Part shown: in pieces, positions 38,160-50,816 of the stretch
Numbering within the stretch: position 1 is the stretch's first letter
Layout: each line of letters opens with the position of its first letter
NCBI GenBank assembly: GCA_013399895.1
Contig: VXBA01001684.1
Span: 416,973 to 480,972, forward strand
Source of the DNA: Serilophus lunatus
Lineage: Eukaryota; Chordata; Aves; Passeriformes; Eurylaimidae
Length of the DNA stretch: 64,000 nt
Direction: 5' to 3'
Made by a program: the position numbers and the translations under genes
The notes under the pieces: generated by a model
The model's database searches: none
Seen by the model: only the letters and a program-made list of their open reading frames with translations
What the model was told of the DNA's origin: nothing

Positions 38160-41100
38160 GCTTACAGTGCCTTTAGGGACTTCATGTAGGTATGTTGGGT
38201 AAACAACACAATGGAATTATACAGGTAGTCTCTCCCTCACCACATGTTTAAATTATGCAACAGATGTTTGATTGGTGGTTTCTTTGTACTGAAATGTGCC
38301 TGATCACTTTATCTTTCTGGTAAAAGAGAGCATTACTTAAAGGGAAGTCAGAAAATAATACAACAGCACACAAAAATTTGGCAGCAAAATCACTGTGGGA
38401 GATTGAAGCATCATCTCTTATATAAGCAAGCAACCCTGAGAACTGGAAGCAAAGGATTTCAGATAACTTGGGAATTTGGCTTCCTCTGGCAGACACAGTA
38501 AACAGCTTCAGAAACAACTATGCATTTCTGCTAATCACTTAGGCCATAAGATAACAGCTAAATTGACATTTTGTGTGTAAGAAGTGAAACTGCTTACTCC
38601 TGTTCCCTGTTCTCTGTCATTTTTGAGAACAGTAACTGACAACTTTGCATCCTCAGTGCAATAACGCTACAGCACGTTGGCAAAAAGACAACCTTGAGAT
38701 TTATGTGCTCCAAAACACAACTCTTCTCTGAAAATTTTTCATATTTTAAAATGATAAATGTTACTCTTGTCTCTGTGCATCCCCTAGTAAGAATGCAAAG
38801 AGTGCAAGGAAAAGGAAGTCGAAGGCCTTCTTTTTTTAGAAATGTGCTTGGCACTTGCTCTTTAGCTTGCTTTCTTATCACACTTCAATATGCAATTCCA
38901 TCACTGCTGTTTAGTGGAAATTTCATGACTTGGTGTTAAAATTTACTTTGGTATTAGAAATAATTTAAAACTTTTTTCCCTCCTCCTTATCCGCAGTTTT
39001 CCCTTATTTGCACTCAGAGACTGTTGCACCTCAACTTTGATGATAATATTGTAGTTTTCATTGATGATATAAGCCTTGTTAAAGATAGTTCCTTTTGGGG
39101 GGAGATAGAAGTAGTGTTATAACTAAAGCTTATTATGTCAAGAACCATTAATCTTGAAGTGAAATAAAAGTTTACTTTTCACCAGGTGATGTAAAAACTC
39201 ACTATCCTCGCAAACATGAGTTTCAGACCTTGGTCTCAGACATTCAGAAATGTGCTTCTCATGTTCCCTCCCTTCTTCAGTAAGAAATGCAGCAGGACTG
39301 AAATTATTCATGGTTGGAATGTAATGTCACTCATAGTCTGCAATGTTTTCTTCTGATATTATGCTTTTTCTAAAGTTACAATTAGTTTTAATGTACTGAA
39401 TGTATCACAAGTATCACTTTGCAAGTATTGCAAGTATCACATTTCTGCATGCACATGAATAGATACTTACAGTTATTACCTTGGCTAATTTTACAGGCAA
39501 ATGTGTGATTTTAATGCTGAAGAGACGCTGCATATGGACTTCAGAGATGCATTCTACCTATCTCAGTGGTGAACATCGATAGTACCTTTGGAAGAAGCAC
39601 AACTAAAACAGGAAAAAATGTGTGTAGAAAGGCTGAGAGTCCAATCTTTCCCTTAGTGAATTTATGAAGATTTTGCCAATGTGTGGGTGAAAGATCCTCT
39701 TGAAATCTTGCTGAGTGTTTCCATCAATGACAAAGAAAGTGTCAAATCACATAAGGAGTAAATATGGAAAGTATATTCAATTCAAGCATTCTGGGAAGCA
39801 GAGAAAGATAGAAAAAATAACTACAGACATGAGAAATAAGCTATATGGTGATACTGGAGTGTAGAGTCGGATGTTTCCATAGGAACCGAGAGAAAAGGGA
39901 TTTGTCTATGTTCAGAATCACTTGGATGACATTTATAAAGGGGTCAGCAAGATTCTTGGTACAATTCTTCCTTTTCTTTGTCCTCTTAAAAATTCTTTAC
40001 TTAGAAAGTAGGAGAGTTTGAAAGGTGGACATGACTCAAAACTAGGGTAGCTGCAAAGTTAATGTTTAATTTATCCAAGGTTTTCTATGATATTAAATAT
40101 CTTTAAGTGATAATTAATGCATGTGTTTATGAGGAGTTGGTGAGCACTAACTAAGGCTACATGTATCTTCTTTGGGTTGTTTGGTCTGTGTGACATGGAA
40201 CGTTACACTTCTTCTGTAGAATATTGAGAAAGGCAAGAAATTGTCATCAAAACAGTACTGGACAAAGAATATATTACTATTTTTATGTCCCTAGGTGTAC
40301 TGATTAAAATATTTTTTCCTATATGGGGATATTCTGACACATATCCAGGCAGAAAAATGTAATTTGTTTAAAGAACAGAACCAAAATGCTTCCAAATTCC
40401 AGATATTCCAGGAGAAGGAAGTATGTGAGATGTTCTGAAAGAGATCTGTAGCTGAAAGCTGGGAACTATCTAGATAGGAATTAGCAATGCATTGCAATGG
40501 CAAAAAAATCCAATCTGATCTTGTGTCCTAAACCAATGGAACAAACATTCTGCACTGCAGCATTATGATTGTACCTCTCCAGGTAGATCACGCCTGCACT
40601 ATTGCCTTCAGTTCTACCACCTACAGCAAGGTACAATTAAAAGGTCCCTATCAGTTAACTTAGCCCAACAGTGAATATGGAAATGGATGAGTTGATATCA
40701 GACAAATATAACTATGAAACAGTGTGAGAAAAAGATACAAACTTAGAATGACATTATAGTTAAATAAATATAGGCTACATATGAAAACAGTATATTTTTT
40801 TCATGGTAATATTTTCCTCATGGGAATGCTATCATTTTTATAGCATGTTTGGGGAAGACCCTGGAGAGCATATGTCAGAGAGCCATCATGAAGTTGTAGT
40901 TTGTAACAATGCGTTTAGTATATCTTTCTCATTCTCACTATTTTTATTACTATTATGTGAATCATATTTAGTTCACTGTAAGAGGAAGGGGAGAAGCAAG
41001 TTGCAGGAAGGAGGAAAAATTGTAGTGATACGCTCCTCATCAGGTTGACAAATTATTCCAAGAGTTAATTTCTTTTTAATAAAGAATAAAGGGAAAAATA

Positions 41101-44100
41101 TGTAATGATCAGTGAGAAGAAGGCCTGAGTGCTCAGAGTTCTGCCATGAAGTCATAGGAATTTTATCAGGTGACACTGAATGGTACATCTCTTCAAGGAA
41201 ATTAATTTTCCAGAAGTCTGGACTTATTTTCCCTACAGCTTGAATTTCTGTAGACCCCAGAGACAAGGCTTCTCGTAATACTGCTTTCTTAAGGAGACAA
41301 AGAAAAGCTTTGCCTAGAGTTAACATTAAGAGTTAGTGAGAAGAAATACACCAGACAGCCAGACTGTCTGTTTTGGAGTCCCCCTGGACCAGTGGTGGCA
41401 TGAATATGGCCAGGCAGAAGCCAGTCAAGAATCTGGATTGATTGGGGGAGTTTGTTAACCTCTTAATTTCTGCTTAAAACAGCTGTTAGCCTTGCTAAAA
41501 TGGATTTAAAATTAATTCTTGACAAACTCGTATGTAGTCTCAAGCCCATTATTCTTTCACCATCATGGAGATTATTGTTGTTCTGCAACCCATTCTAGGA
41601 TATTGAAAATGACATACTACAGAATGTCAGAAAGTCAGTCATGTAAAAAGTCAAGAAATAAGGCAGTAAAGAAAACTCACATTATCCTGACTGGCTTTGC
41701 CAGCTGGTTTAAATAAGAGTGATAAAGTTATGTTTCCTTCACTGGTGCTGTAGTGCTTTCCGGAGTTTTCTATAAGCCTGTTGTGGAAGACAGAATTTAA
41801 ATGTCATGGATCATTGCCAACAGAAAAATGAAACTTCTCTTGGGTGGGAGCAGAGAATGTCAATAGCTTGTTTGAGCCTTGGATTCATTTTGCAGACACG
41901 CAACTCAATTCAAGGAGATTTGGTAGGATGAGATAAACAAGTGTTGACAAAATGTAGAAAAGAAACAGACTTTCGCATACTTACAGAAGGTAGGTAAGCT
42001 CTGACAGGGAGCACTTTAGAGGCTGATCTCATGCCAGACTTAAGCTGCAGATTGCTATGTAGCTTGTCTGTGTTGCATTCCTTTGCTTGGGTTAGGCATG
42101 GTTTCTCATCCTTCAAAAATGAAAGGCGGATAGGCAGAAAAAAGAAGGGAGGGAATGACGTCTTTCTCTCCAGTTTTGATGGTATCAGAAAAGAGATGAT
42201 CCAAGTTTAGCACTATCACTGATTTATGTGAGAGCTATCCATACACAAATCAAGACAGTCTGAAAATATACATAAAGGAAACCCCTTGATTTTATTGCTG
42301 TATGTTAAGTGGAAAAATTCAGCTCTGCAACTCTTTTTAGAGAACAGTTGTCTTTTACTTTTCTGCCAAGACATCATTACAAAGTCTGTGCTTCAAGGCT
42401 GAAAAAGAGCACTTTTCTAAGAGATTGAAGGGTGAAGCTCTCTGAGCTATTTTACTCCCTGATTTAGTAAATAGATTTTAATGGGATAATTTCCATTATT
42501 AAAGCTAATAATGCCGTTCAAGTATTTGTCTGAAACAGGGTTCTATGCAATACAGAGACCATATTTTCCTGAACAGGAAATAAGATTAGGGCCTTGCAGA
42601 CAGAATGGTCAATTCTGATTGGATGGACTTGATGTAACATTTATTTTTCATTTGGAATCTTCTTTCTTTAAAATTACATCTTATTCTTGGGTTTCTCATC
42701 TTTCACAATTGTTTTTGTGTACTTAGTACCTATGGCATCTGTATACAGGTACTAGTCTAAACTACTAGTTAACCTTCATTTTGAAATAACTTTTCCCATA
42801 TAGATTAAATCAGGTTTTAATGAGTGTGACTTCAGAATTCAGTTCAGCTCAGAGCAGGTAAAAGTTTAATGAGTTTGTATTAATGTGAAAGACAATGGGG
42901 CTTGTTTTCCCAAGTGGGATAACAACTGGTTAGGGTTACTACATGTATGTATGTTTTTTGTTTTTATCAGGGCCTGTATGATACAAGTAATGCATAGGTA
43001 GAATGAAGGATAGCCTGTCAGGGAATAGAAAAAAGAAGATAGAAATGCTCTTAATACATACATCCTGTACATAATTTCTTATTGCATAAATTTTTGTATC
43101 CTTAGTTAAGCTCAAATATTTATGAAACTAAGGATGCGCTCTATTGGTAAACTAATATAAAAAAGTCTATCTAAATGATTGTGAAGTGTCTATAGCAAGT
43201 AAACATGAAAATTAAATGAGGGAATGATGAGATAGATTCTTGTATACTTTCAAAGTCCTTTGTGTACACAGATGTCCATTTACATTTGCTGCTTGCTATA
43301 GAAGTATGTTGCGTCTGTGAGAATCTATATACAACTCAACTTTTTAAAAATTAACCTCTCTCTGTGTAGGTATTGTATTTCCCAAAGGATCAGCTTTCTT
43401 AAGTCCACTTCACATTAACAACACAATTCAATCAAAACTCTAATTCTCACAATTGGTGCTCAATATATATTATGGAGTATTACAACTCTTTTAGATTCTG
43501 TCTGGGAAATAATCATATCCTGAGTCCTATTTCTACATAGATTTTTTTCTACATATATTTTTGACCCAAGCAAAATAAATTAGGTGGAGAAAAAAAATGA
43601 TGCAAGGCTTAGAATTCTGTTTATGACTAACAGACCATAGGTATTTTGTGTTGTCTGATGAAAATAACACAAAAATCCTGACTGTACTATAGATACAACA
43701 AACAATTCCAAACACCAATTTGAATCAATATGTTAATAAAACACTTATATTAAGTATATGTCCTTATTTAAAGCGTTCCTAAGAAAATGAATGGAAATAT
43801 AGCTAAGTTAATAAGTATCGTGATTCTTCTAGCAGTAAGCTGGACTAAAGACACTGCATGTGGTCCATAAGGGAAGCTGCAGTGAAGGAAGGTGAAGTAC
43901 TGCTCACTGAACCCTATGATATCCAGTGACTACTCCGTGTTTGGATCTCAGAGACGTCTATGTCCTTTAGCAAGTGTTGAACCTGACTATTGTGCCATTA
44001 GGAAAAAAATTCAAAAAAACAGGGTGACATCCATAAACCGACTCTAGGGCAAATAAAGATCATCAGGAAAAAGAATCAAGACAATCATATTCATAGGCAA

Positions 44101-47100
44101 AGAGTCTACACATCATTTTCCTTATTCATTGCCCAATAATGACAACTTCAAAAGATTATATTTCCATTTACTTTGAAAGCAAACACATTCAATCCATAGT
44201 TATTGAAGCTAGTTATTTCAATATTAATTTGTTAGCAACATTAATGTGAATGCTGATTGTTTTTTAAATGCAAAACCATGTCTTTGTCACTAATTTTAGA
44301 ACTAATTTTAATTTGAACTTGACATTAATATAAACATAACAATGCCATTTTGCCACTATGTATTGCCATCATGTATTTTTATTTTCTCATGGGAACTGAC
44401 AGAATATGATTCATAATGACAATATTAATATAAACCTCTGAATAACAATAAGGATTTATAATAATATTAACATACATAACATCATCTGTATTGAATCTGT
44501 CAACATTAATAACTTAGATTCTTTTTTTTCCCTACATGGTATACATTTTCACGTGTCTATAAATGTCTCCATTAATATACATTTATGATTACTCTTAAGC
44601 TCATGCATAGTCTCTTTTATTATGCAAATATGTCATACCATACACTCAAAAAGAGCAACTCTCTATACATCACTTTTATCTTTAATAAGTCCTATAAAAA
44701 CCAAGTAGGTTAAAAACTCATCCCCATTAATTAAAATTGGTTTGTATTCTCCAATTAAAATTGTTCATAGCAGACGATGTCTACAGAGATACTATATAGC
44801 TCTATTTATGTATATAAAATCTCTCAGAAAAAAACTGCAAAACTCAGTATTTTTCTGAACTGACCAAAAAGAAAAAATAACGAAGAAAAAGAAGATGTTT
44901 ACAGCTTAGAGTGAAAGTTTTACCTCTACATACATCCAGGTACAATTGGGAGCAATAAGTCACAAAGGCTGTTCTAAATGATGCATTGTTGTTCGAGGGC
45001 ATATGGTACATTTCACTTTTAACTGAGATTTTTCTACCCTTTTAGTGCTTTATGTTAGAATCTTAATAAGATTTGTTAGTCCAGCTTGTTTTCTTTAAAG
45101 TACAGTTGCTAAAAAAAGCCAAGGAGAAAAACTAGTGTCATAGCCATCTGTGAAAAGAGACAGAGCAATAAATGTGTTGAATTGTGATGCGATCTACATC
45201 AGTAACGATGAAGGTCTCTGGGGAAATCTTCACGTGCTGTTGATCTTCCGCTGAACTGGGCTACCAAACACATCACTAACATAATATGGAAATAAAGCCT
45301 TATTTTCCTCCATCTTCCTTCACTGTGTTTAAGAAGAAAAGCTCATCTGAAGACATTAGTAATTAAACCATCTCAAGACGTGAATGTGAGCGACATCTTT
45401 TAGCCCCAAAGAGTTTCAAAATTATCCTTCTCTTCTTGTGAGAGTGCGATTAAATTAAAGAGTCCTTATTGTCCACATTGAGATAAAAGCTATCTGGAAG
45501 TGGAGACTTTGATTCAAAAAGCTATTTCAGAATATCTTTAGGCAATTCATACATTCATATTGAAACTTCAGCTTGAGAGCTTTTCTGAGTGGGGATGTAA
45601 ACTAGTTGCCGAAACCCACACAACCATCCCAAATGCAAAATTTCTGAGGCTCAATACCATATTTCTTTCTCTAGCTTGTGTCATCACTCATTAGCAGACA
45701 TAGCTTGCCGTGTATGATTAAAAATGTATTAATTAAAATTACTATGTCAAAAGGTTAAATATATGATTTATGCTATTTGATTATAAGTGCCTTTAGAGAA
45801 ATATTAGGCTAGATTGCTATTTACACCAGAAGATATATTACCTTTTAACTCAGAAAGTTGAGTTTCCTTAAAAAAAAAGAGGAAGGACAGGTTGAGAGAA
45901 TACTGCTTTTTCTCAGAAATGGCTTCAAGGACCCTTTTATAGGTAAGTTTGTTTTGGGGTAGGCAGTGCAAACCCTACTCTGAGAACTAGTCTGTCAACC
46001 ATTGTTGCACATAGGGTACAAGGAGACACCATGCTGCTTCTGGAAGGGGCATCCCAGACATGCACTGCAGCACCTCTATCCATATGGCAACACAACTATG
46101 ATTCAGTTATAGGAAATGCTATGTGCAATTACTACCATGAATGGCTGCTGTAATGGTTTGAATACTGGAGTACGTAACTGTTTCAACATGTTTAAGAATC
46201 TTCATAAGTAATTCCACTTACTAGTTGCTTTGATTTTGGTCCTCTGGGGCTCAGACAGCTTATTAATGGAACCACCAATATTTCACTTGAATCAGGATAC
46301 AGTCTACCACATATCTTTATTTAAAATTGGGCTAGATTTCATGTAATCTACTCTATTTAAGTTCCTTTCTCTATTGGTTTTTGTAGAGCAGAGTTAACAC
46401 GGAATTGATTAGAGAAATGATTCTGGTCCTGGTCAGTTCTTACTATTTGAGCTGTGTTGTCTGGTGTGTTTGCTATCACTCAGGATCCTGAGATCTGAAT
46501 CCCACCAAGTGAATTCTTGGAATTCAATGTAGAGAGCACCTTTTGTTCCTTGTTATTATTTTAAAACTACAAGAGAGAAAAGGTAAAAGAAAATACAGCT
46601 AGGGAAAGAAAGTATATTGAAATAGCAAAGTTGGATGAAAACAATTTTTTTAGGTGTGTAGATGCAAAAGATAGTTATTTAATCTTTGTTTTTCTGAACT
46701 GCACTTTTTCTCATTGGTATATCAGTTGTACTTCCACTTGGATTCAGGGTTGCCTTCAGGCTTTGATATGCTGTATCTGCTGCTGGGGTGGGATTTGGGA
46801 ATAACAGCTAAGGAAGGCAATCTATTCCTATGGTACTTTGATCAAATTTGTCTGCAAATTTATTGACCTGTTTGTTTTCAAATATTCAAAAAAAACCTTC
46901 AAGACTCACCGCCTCCCAAATCTTCCTTAGAACAGCATTTAAAAGAGCTGCTATAAACCTAAAAAAAAAAAAACAAACTACAACTCAACAGAAACCCTAA
47001 CTCCATAAGTCTTGTTTCTGCAATATGTATGATGTAGTTGAATTTCTGTGTTTTATTTTTGTTTAAGATGCAAAGTGTCTTATGTAGTAAGAGTTGTGAA

Positions 47101-49368
47101 TTCAGAAAAAAAGTTATAAGACTTACAAAAATTTAAAAAAATTATAAAATAAATCTTGCACATAGATTATAGGATAATGGAGATCTGTTATATCTCTATT
47201 GCATAGTAATATGATAAAAATCTGATTTGGTGTTTTTAAACTATTATTTTTCCTGCCATTTTGACACGACCTATTATAGTGATGTAAATGTTATGTATGT
47301 AGACATTTTCATAAAGTTTTTAAACAAATCACCGATCAATGCTTGATTATTCTTGTTTTTTAATGAACAACTGAATCTCAGAACTTTTCCATTGTCCTTA
47401 TAGCCTACCCTAAAGCCTAGTGATAAGTAGTTTAATTGACTTCAATGGTCTGTAACTCTAAGAGTTTATCAAGGGGCTTTAAGTCATGCACAAGCTGTAA
47501 ATCATAGCTGATTTATTTAGGAAATCATGGGATGGGGAGGCTTGAAGGGATGACTTTATCAAATTGAGATCAATATTTATAGCTGACAAAACCAATGTAA
47601 AAATATTTGGAAATACTTCCACCTATCTTTGGATGTGGTTTAGTGAGTTCTTGCCTGAATGAAATTTTTTCTTTGGATAGTCTTCATTTTATAGACATTT
47701 ATAAAGAGTGGGACAAAGTCAGTGGAGAGCAATGGCTCTCTTCTCAGGAAAACTGGCTGATACTGTTAATATATCAGATGCAAAATATTCATGTTAACCT
47801 TGACATTGTCTCCTACTAGCTTCAGCTCTATCATTAACTGGTGTGACTCACTTGTCTGAGGATAAATTGTTCCATTTAAGAGGCAACTTCAAGAACATGG
47901 AAGAGAGCTGAGCAATTTTCCGGTGCCTCTTAAGAAGTGGTATTGGAACATGTGATGCAAACAAGGGGAACACAACAAGGATTACAACTGCATTAGGCTA
48001 TACTGTCCAGTTAAGCGTTGTTACTTCCATAAACCTCTTGTAATACCCCTGTGAATAAGTGGTACATAGAAGTACTGAAAAGGTGTCAGAAAGCTGTAGA
48101 CAGCTGTCTATCTATTTGCCATAGGAAGAAAGAGACTGTGGGTGTGCATATAAAATAGCTGAATGGTTGGTTTTCTGTACTATTTTTGCTACTGTTAATC
48201 TTCCCTGTGAAATGTCTTTTCATGGCCTGTCTTCTTTGAGGAGGAACCTCATGACTCAATGCCATTTAGAACTGTCCTGGCCATGTCAGTTTCAGAGCAG
48301 TAGTATAAGTTTTAGCCTCAGCAGTTAATCAGCTACACCAAAAACAATAAATTAAATGAATGTACAGAAAATGATTCAATCGTCAACTAGGTTTTCGCAG
48401 ACTGCTGTATACTCAGGGCAGCAATGGCTAAGTCTGTGTAATAGATATAATTTAGAAAGGGTCTCAATAAAAGTGCCATCCTTAACAGAGATATTGTGAG
48501 CTTCTGGACACAAGTTCTACTGAATCTTGACTTTCGTAGTTACTTTGAATTATAGGCTTACACTAAAAGAGCAATCTATTAATAAATACCAGTCTATTTC
48601 AACACAAAACCTGGGACTAAGTAATGTTGGAACTCTGATTGAAAGAATAAAAGAGGAGATTTAAGGAAAAATAAATTTCAGCAATCTGAATTTCAACCCA
48701 ATGAAAGCAGAATTTGTCTTAATGCCTATATTTTTTGAGATTTCTCCTCCGAATGCAGTTCAGTTATTCAAAAAATTCCCACTGATACTTTAGTCCTTCC
48801 ATTTTCCCTTATCCAAAACTATATGATCTAAAGCACTGTGATATTAAAGTAATGAAAATCATCAACAGAATGTGTGGGGGAAGTGTCGTTATCCTCAGTT
48901 ATGCATGTGGAAAATTGAAATCAAGATAGAATTTAAAGGAATTCAATTGAATTGAATTTCACTTAGAAAGTTTCTAGCACAGTAGGGAATATAATGTAAG
49001 TCTTCTAAATCTAAGGTTAATTTCTTAACTTCTGACCCATGTAAGCTCCTCCTTCATGCCCCAGCTGGTAAGATATTGTGTTGATCCTTAACTGGTTTTG
49101 TTTTATTACTCATTACCACATTCTTATACTTTCTTTCTTTTATACAAGGTTTTTCCTTTTCATATGAGGCATCATCTAGAAAGTAAATAAAAAGATCAGT
49201 TGATTGCTGGATTAGTCATCTATAATGATTCCAGTTCCTAGTGTTGATTCAAATTTTGACAAAAATGTGCACTACATGATTTTCAGATATGAAAAAAATG
49301 AGTTATAACATTACAGACATGAATTTCATGTTCGATTTTCAAATGCATGATTCTTAAATCTTAAATTT
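38160..49368. other. long repeat-poor AT-rich stretch, no gene seen
   Basis: About 11 kb, strikingly free of recognisable transposons and long open frames. The sub-region 44190-44680 is very AT-rich and evenly textured with many TAAT motifs, and may be a conserved non-coding element. An 11-base A run (about 46961-46973) is the main simple repeat. The pattern fits a gene desert or a long intron. Confidence 0.5.
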
Positions 49369-49569
49369 AGAAAAAAAAAAGAGAAGAGACAAGAAGAGAC
49401 AGAGAGGANNNNNNNNNNNNNNNNNNNNNNNNNNNNNNNGGAGAGGAGAGGAGAAGAGAAGAGAAGAGAAGAGAAGAGAAGAGAAGAGAAGAGAAGAGAA
49501 GAGAAGAGAAGAGAAGAGAAGAGAAGAGAAGAGAAGAGAAGAGAAGAGAAAGAAGAGAAGAGAAGAGAA
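49369..49569. repeat. AGAAG pentanucleotide microsatellite with internal N gap
   Basis: Begins with an A run and imperfect agaagagac units, is interrupted by 31 N at 49409-49439, and continues as a long, nearly pure GAGAA/AGAAG array to about 49569 with one interruption near 49550. On the minus strand it creates spurious open frames of repeated leucine, phenylalanine and serine. The true array length is unknown because of the gap. Confidence 0.97.
49409..49439. other. assembly gap (31 N) inside the microsatellite
   Basis: Undetermined bases in the middle of the AGAAG array, as expected when short reads cannot span a simple repeat. Confidence 0.99.
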
Positions 49570-50800
49570 TGGGTTCATCAATCTTTTTTTCATCAGAAGG
49601 ATCTTGTAATGCATTAATTTTGAAAGACATATGATTGCCATGTTGTTCTGTCATCTTTAGTGGACCACATTGTTCCTTTCATTGCCTAACAGACTGGTGT
49701 GGTAGGACCTCATTTGGTTGGAAGAATTAAATTTTGTTTCTCAGCTAGAATATGGGTAAATCATGTCGTCTTCAGGATCTCATTACACAAGCCCCAGATA
49801 CATCAAAGCAAAGCCTAGGTGGGGTCATTAGGGATAGAATTTCTGAATAGATTTATAGAAGTGTCTAAAAACATTAATATTTTTGCTGGCTAAGACCTCC
49901 AAAATTAATTCTTCTACAAACAAATTTTCAGATTAGTCTCCTTTGAACCCATATGACCACTAATTCACAGAAGAAATATCTTACCCCACTTTCTGTCAAT
50001 CTCAGACCTTCTTTAAATATTCAAAATTTTAGCAATGATAAAATATCCAAATGTGTAGAAGTTTCTGCAGTTAACTGAGGCTGACTTTCAAAGCTATGAG
50101 CTTTTTGATCTCCTAAAGATCTGAGAGCATTTTGTAGTTTACACTTGCATAGAGGTGTTTCAAAAGAGATATGATTATCTCAGGTTCATAAAAAAGCATA
50201 ATAAGTTATTTTTATTTTTAAAAATATACAACACATTTATTTGTGGCACTATTTTTCCAGAAACCTCCAAAGGTTGATGAGACAAAAAATCCAAAGAGCA
50301 TCAACTTTGAAACAACATAAGCACACATGTGAATTTTATATTCATATTGTCTCTTTCTTATATAAAAAGGTGGGAGTATTCCATTAAATGAAGAAATGAA
50401 GCTCAACGCCTTTTCTGAATTATGTTTTCTGTCATCTTTAGTGGAAGAAAATACTTATAAAGTTTAATGGGCATGAAGTGACTGGTAAGAGAAAGGATGC
50501 ACACTAAAGGAAATACTGAAAATTCTTCAGATCTCCATTTTATGGGTCACATAAGATTTTGGAAAAATCTCTGTGTATTTTAAGCAAGAAGAGATCATAA
50601 TCAAGAGAACAAATGAGCTCTAATCGTTCTATAAGTGAAAAGTCTGTTTTTCTGAGTAAATCCTAGTTTGCATGAATAGTCTAGATTACTCGAACTCGTC
50701 AACAAAGGTCAGTATGCCCACATTTGGAAATAATGTAACTTTGCTGAACCACCAAACATATAATTTCCACTTAACTATTTGTTTTTATTGATTCCACACA
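49570..50800. other. AT-rich non-coding stretch
   Basis: No recognisable gene or repeat. The only notable detail is a 14-base block (gtcatctttagtgg) that occurs at 49650-49663 and again at 50431-50444, too short to indicate a duplicated unit. Confidence 0.45.
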
Positions 50801-50816
50801 CCCCCCCCCCCCCCCN
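50801..50816. repeat. poly-C run ending in a single N
   Basis: Fifteen C followed by one N at 50816. The N marks an unresolved homopolymer or a join of minimal declared size. Confidence 0.95.

Noticed and set aside
49409..49569. Regular repeats considered as a CRISPR-like array
   Set aside because: The units are a pure 5-base simple repeat without spacers, in a vertebrate-type sequence.
49354..49654. Minus-strand frames rich in repeated leucine, phenylalanine and serine
   Set aside because: They are translations of the AGAAG microsatellite and cross an N gap.
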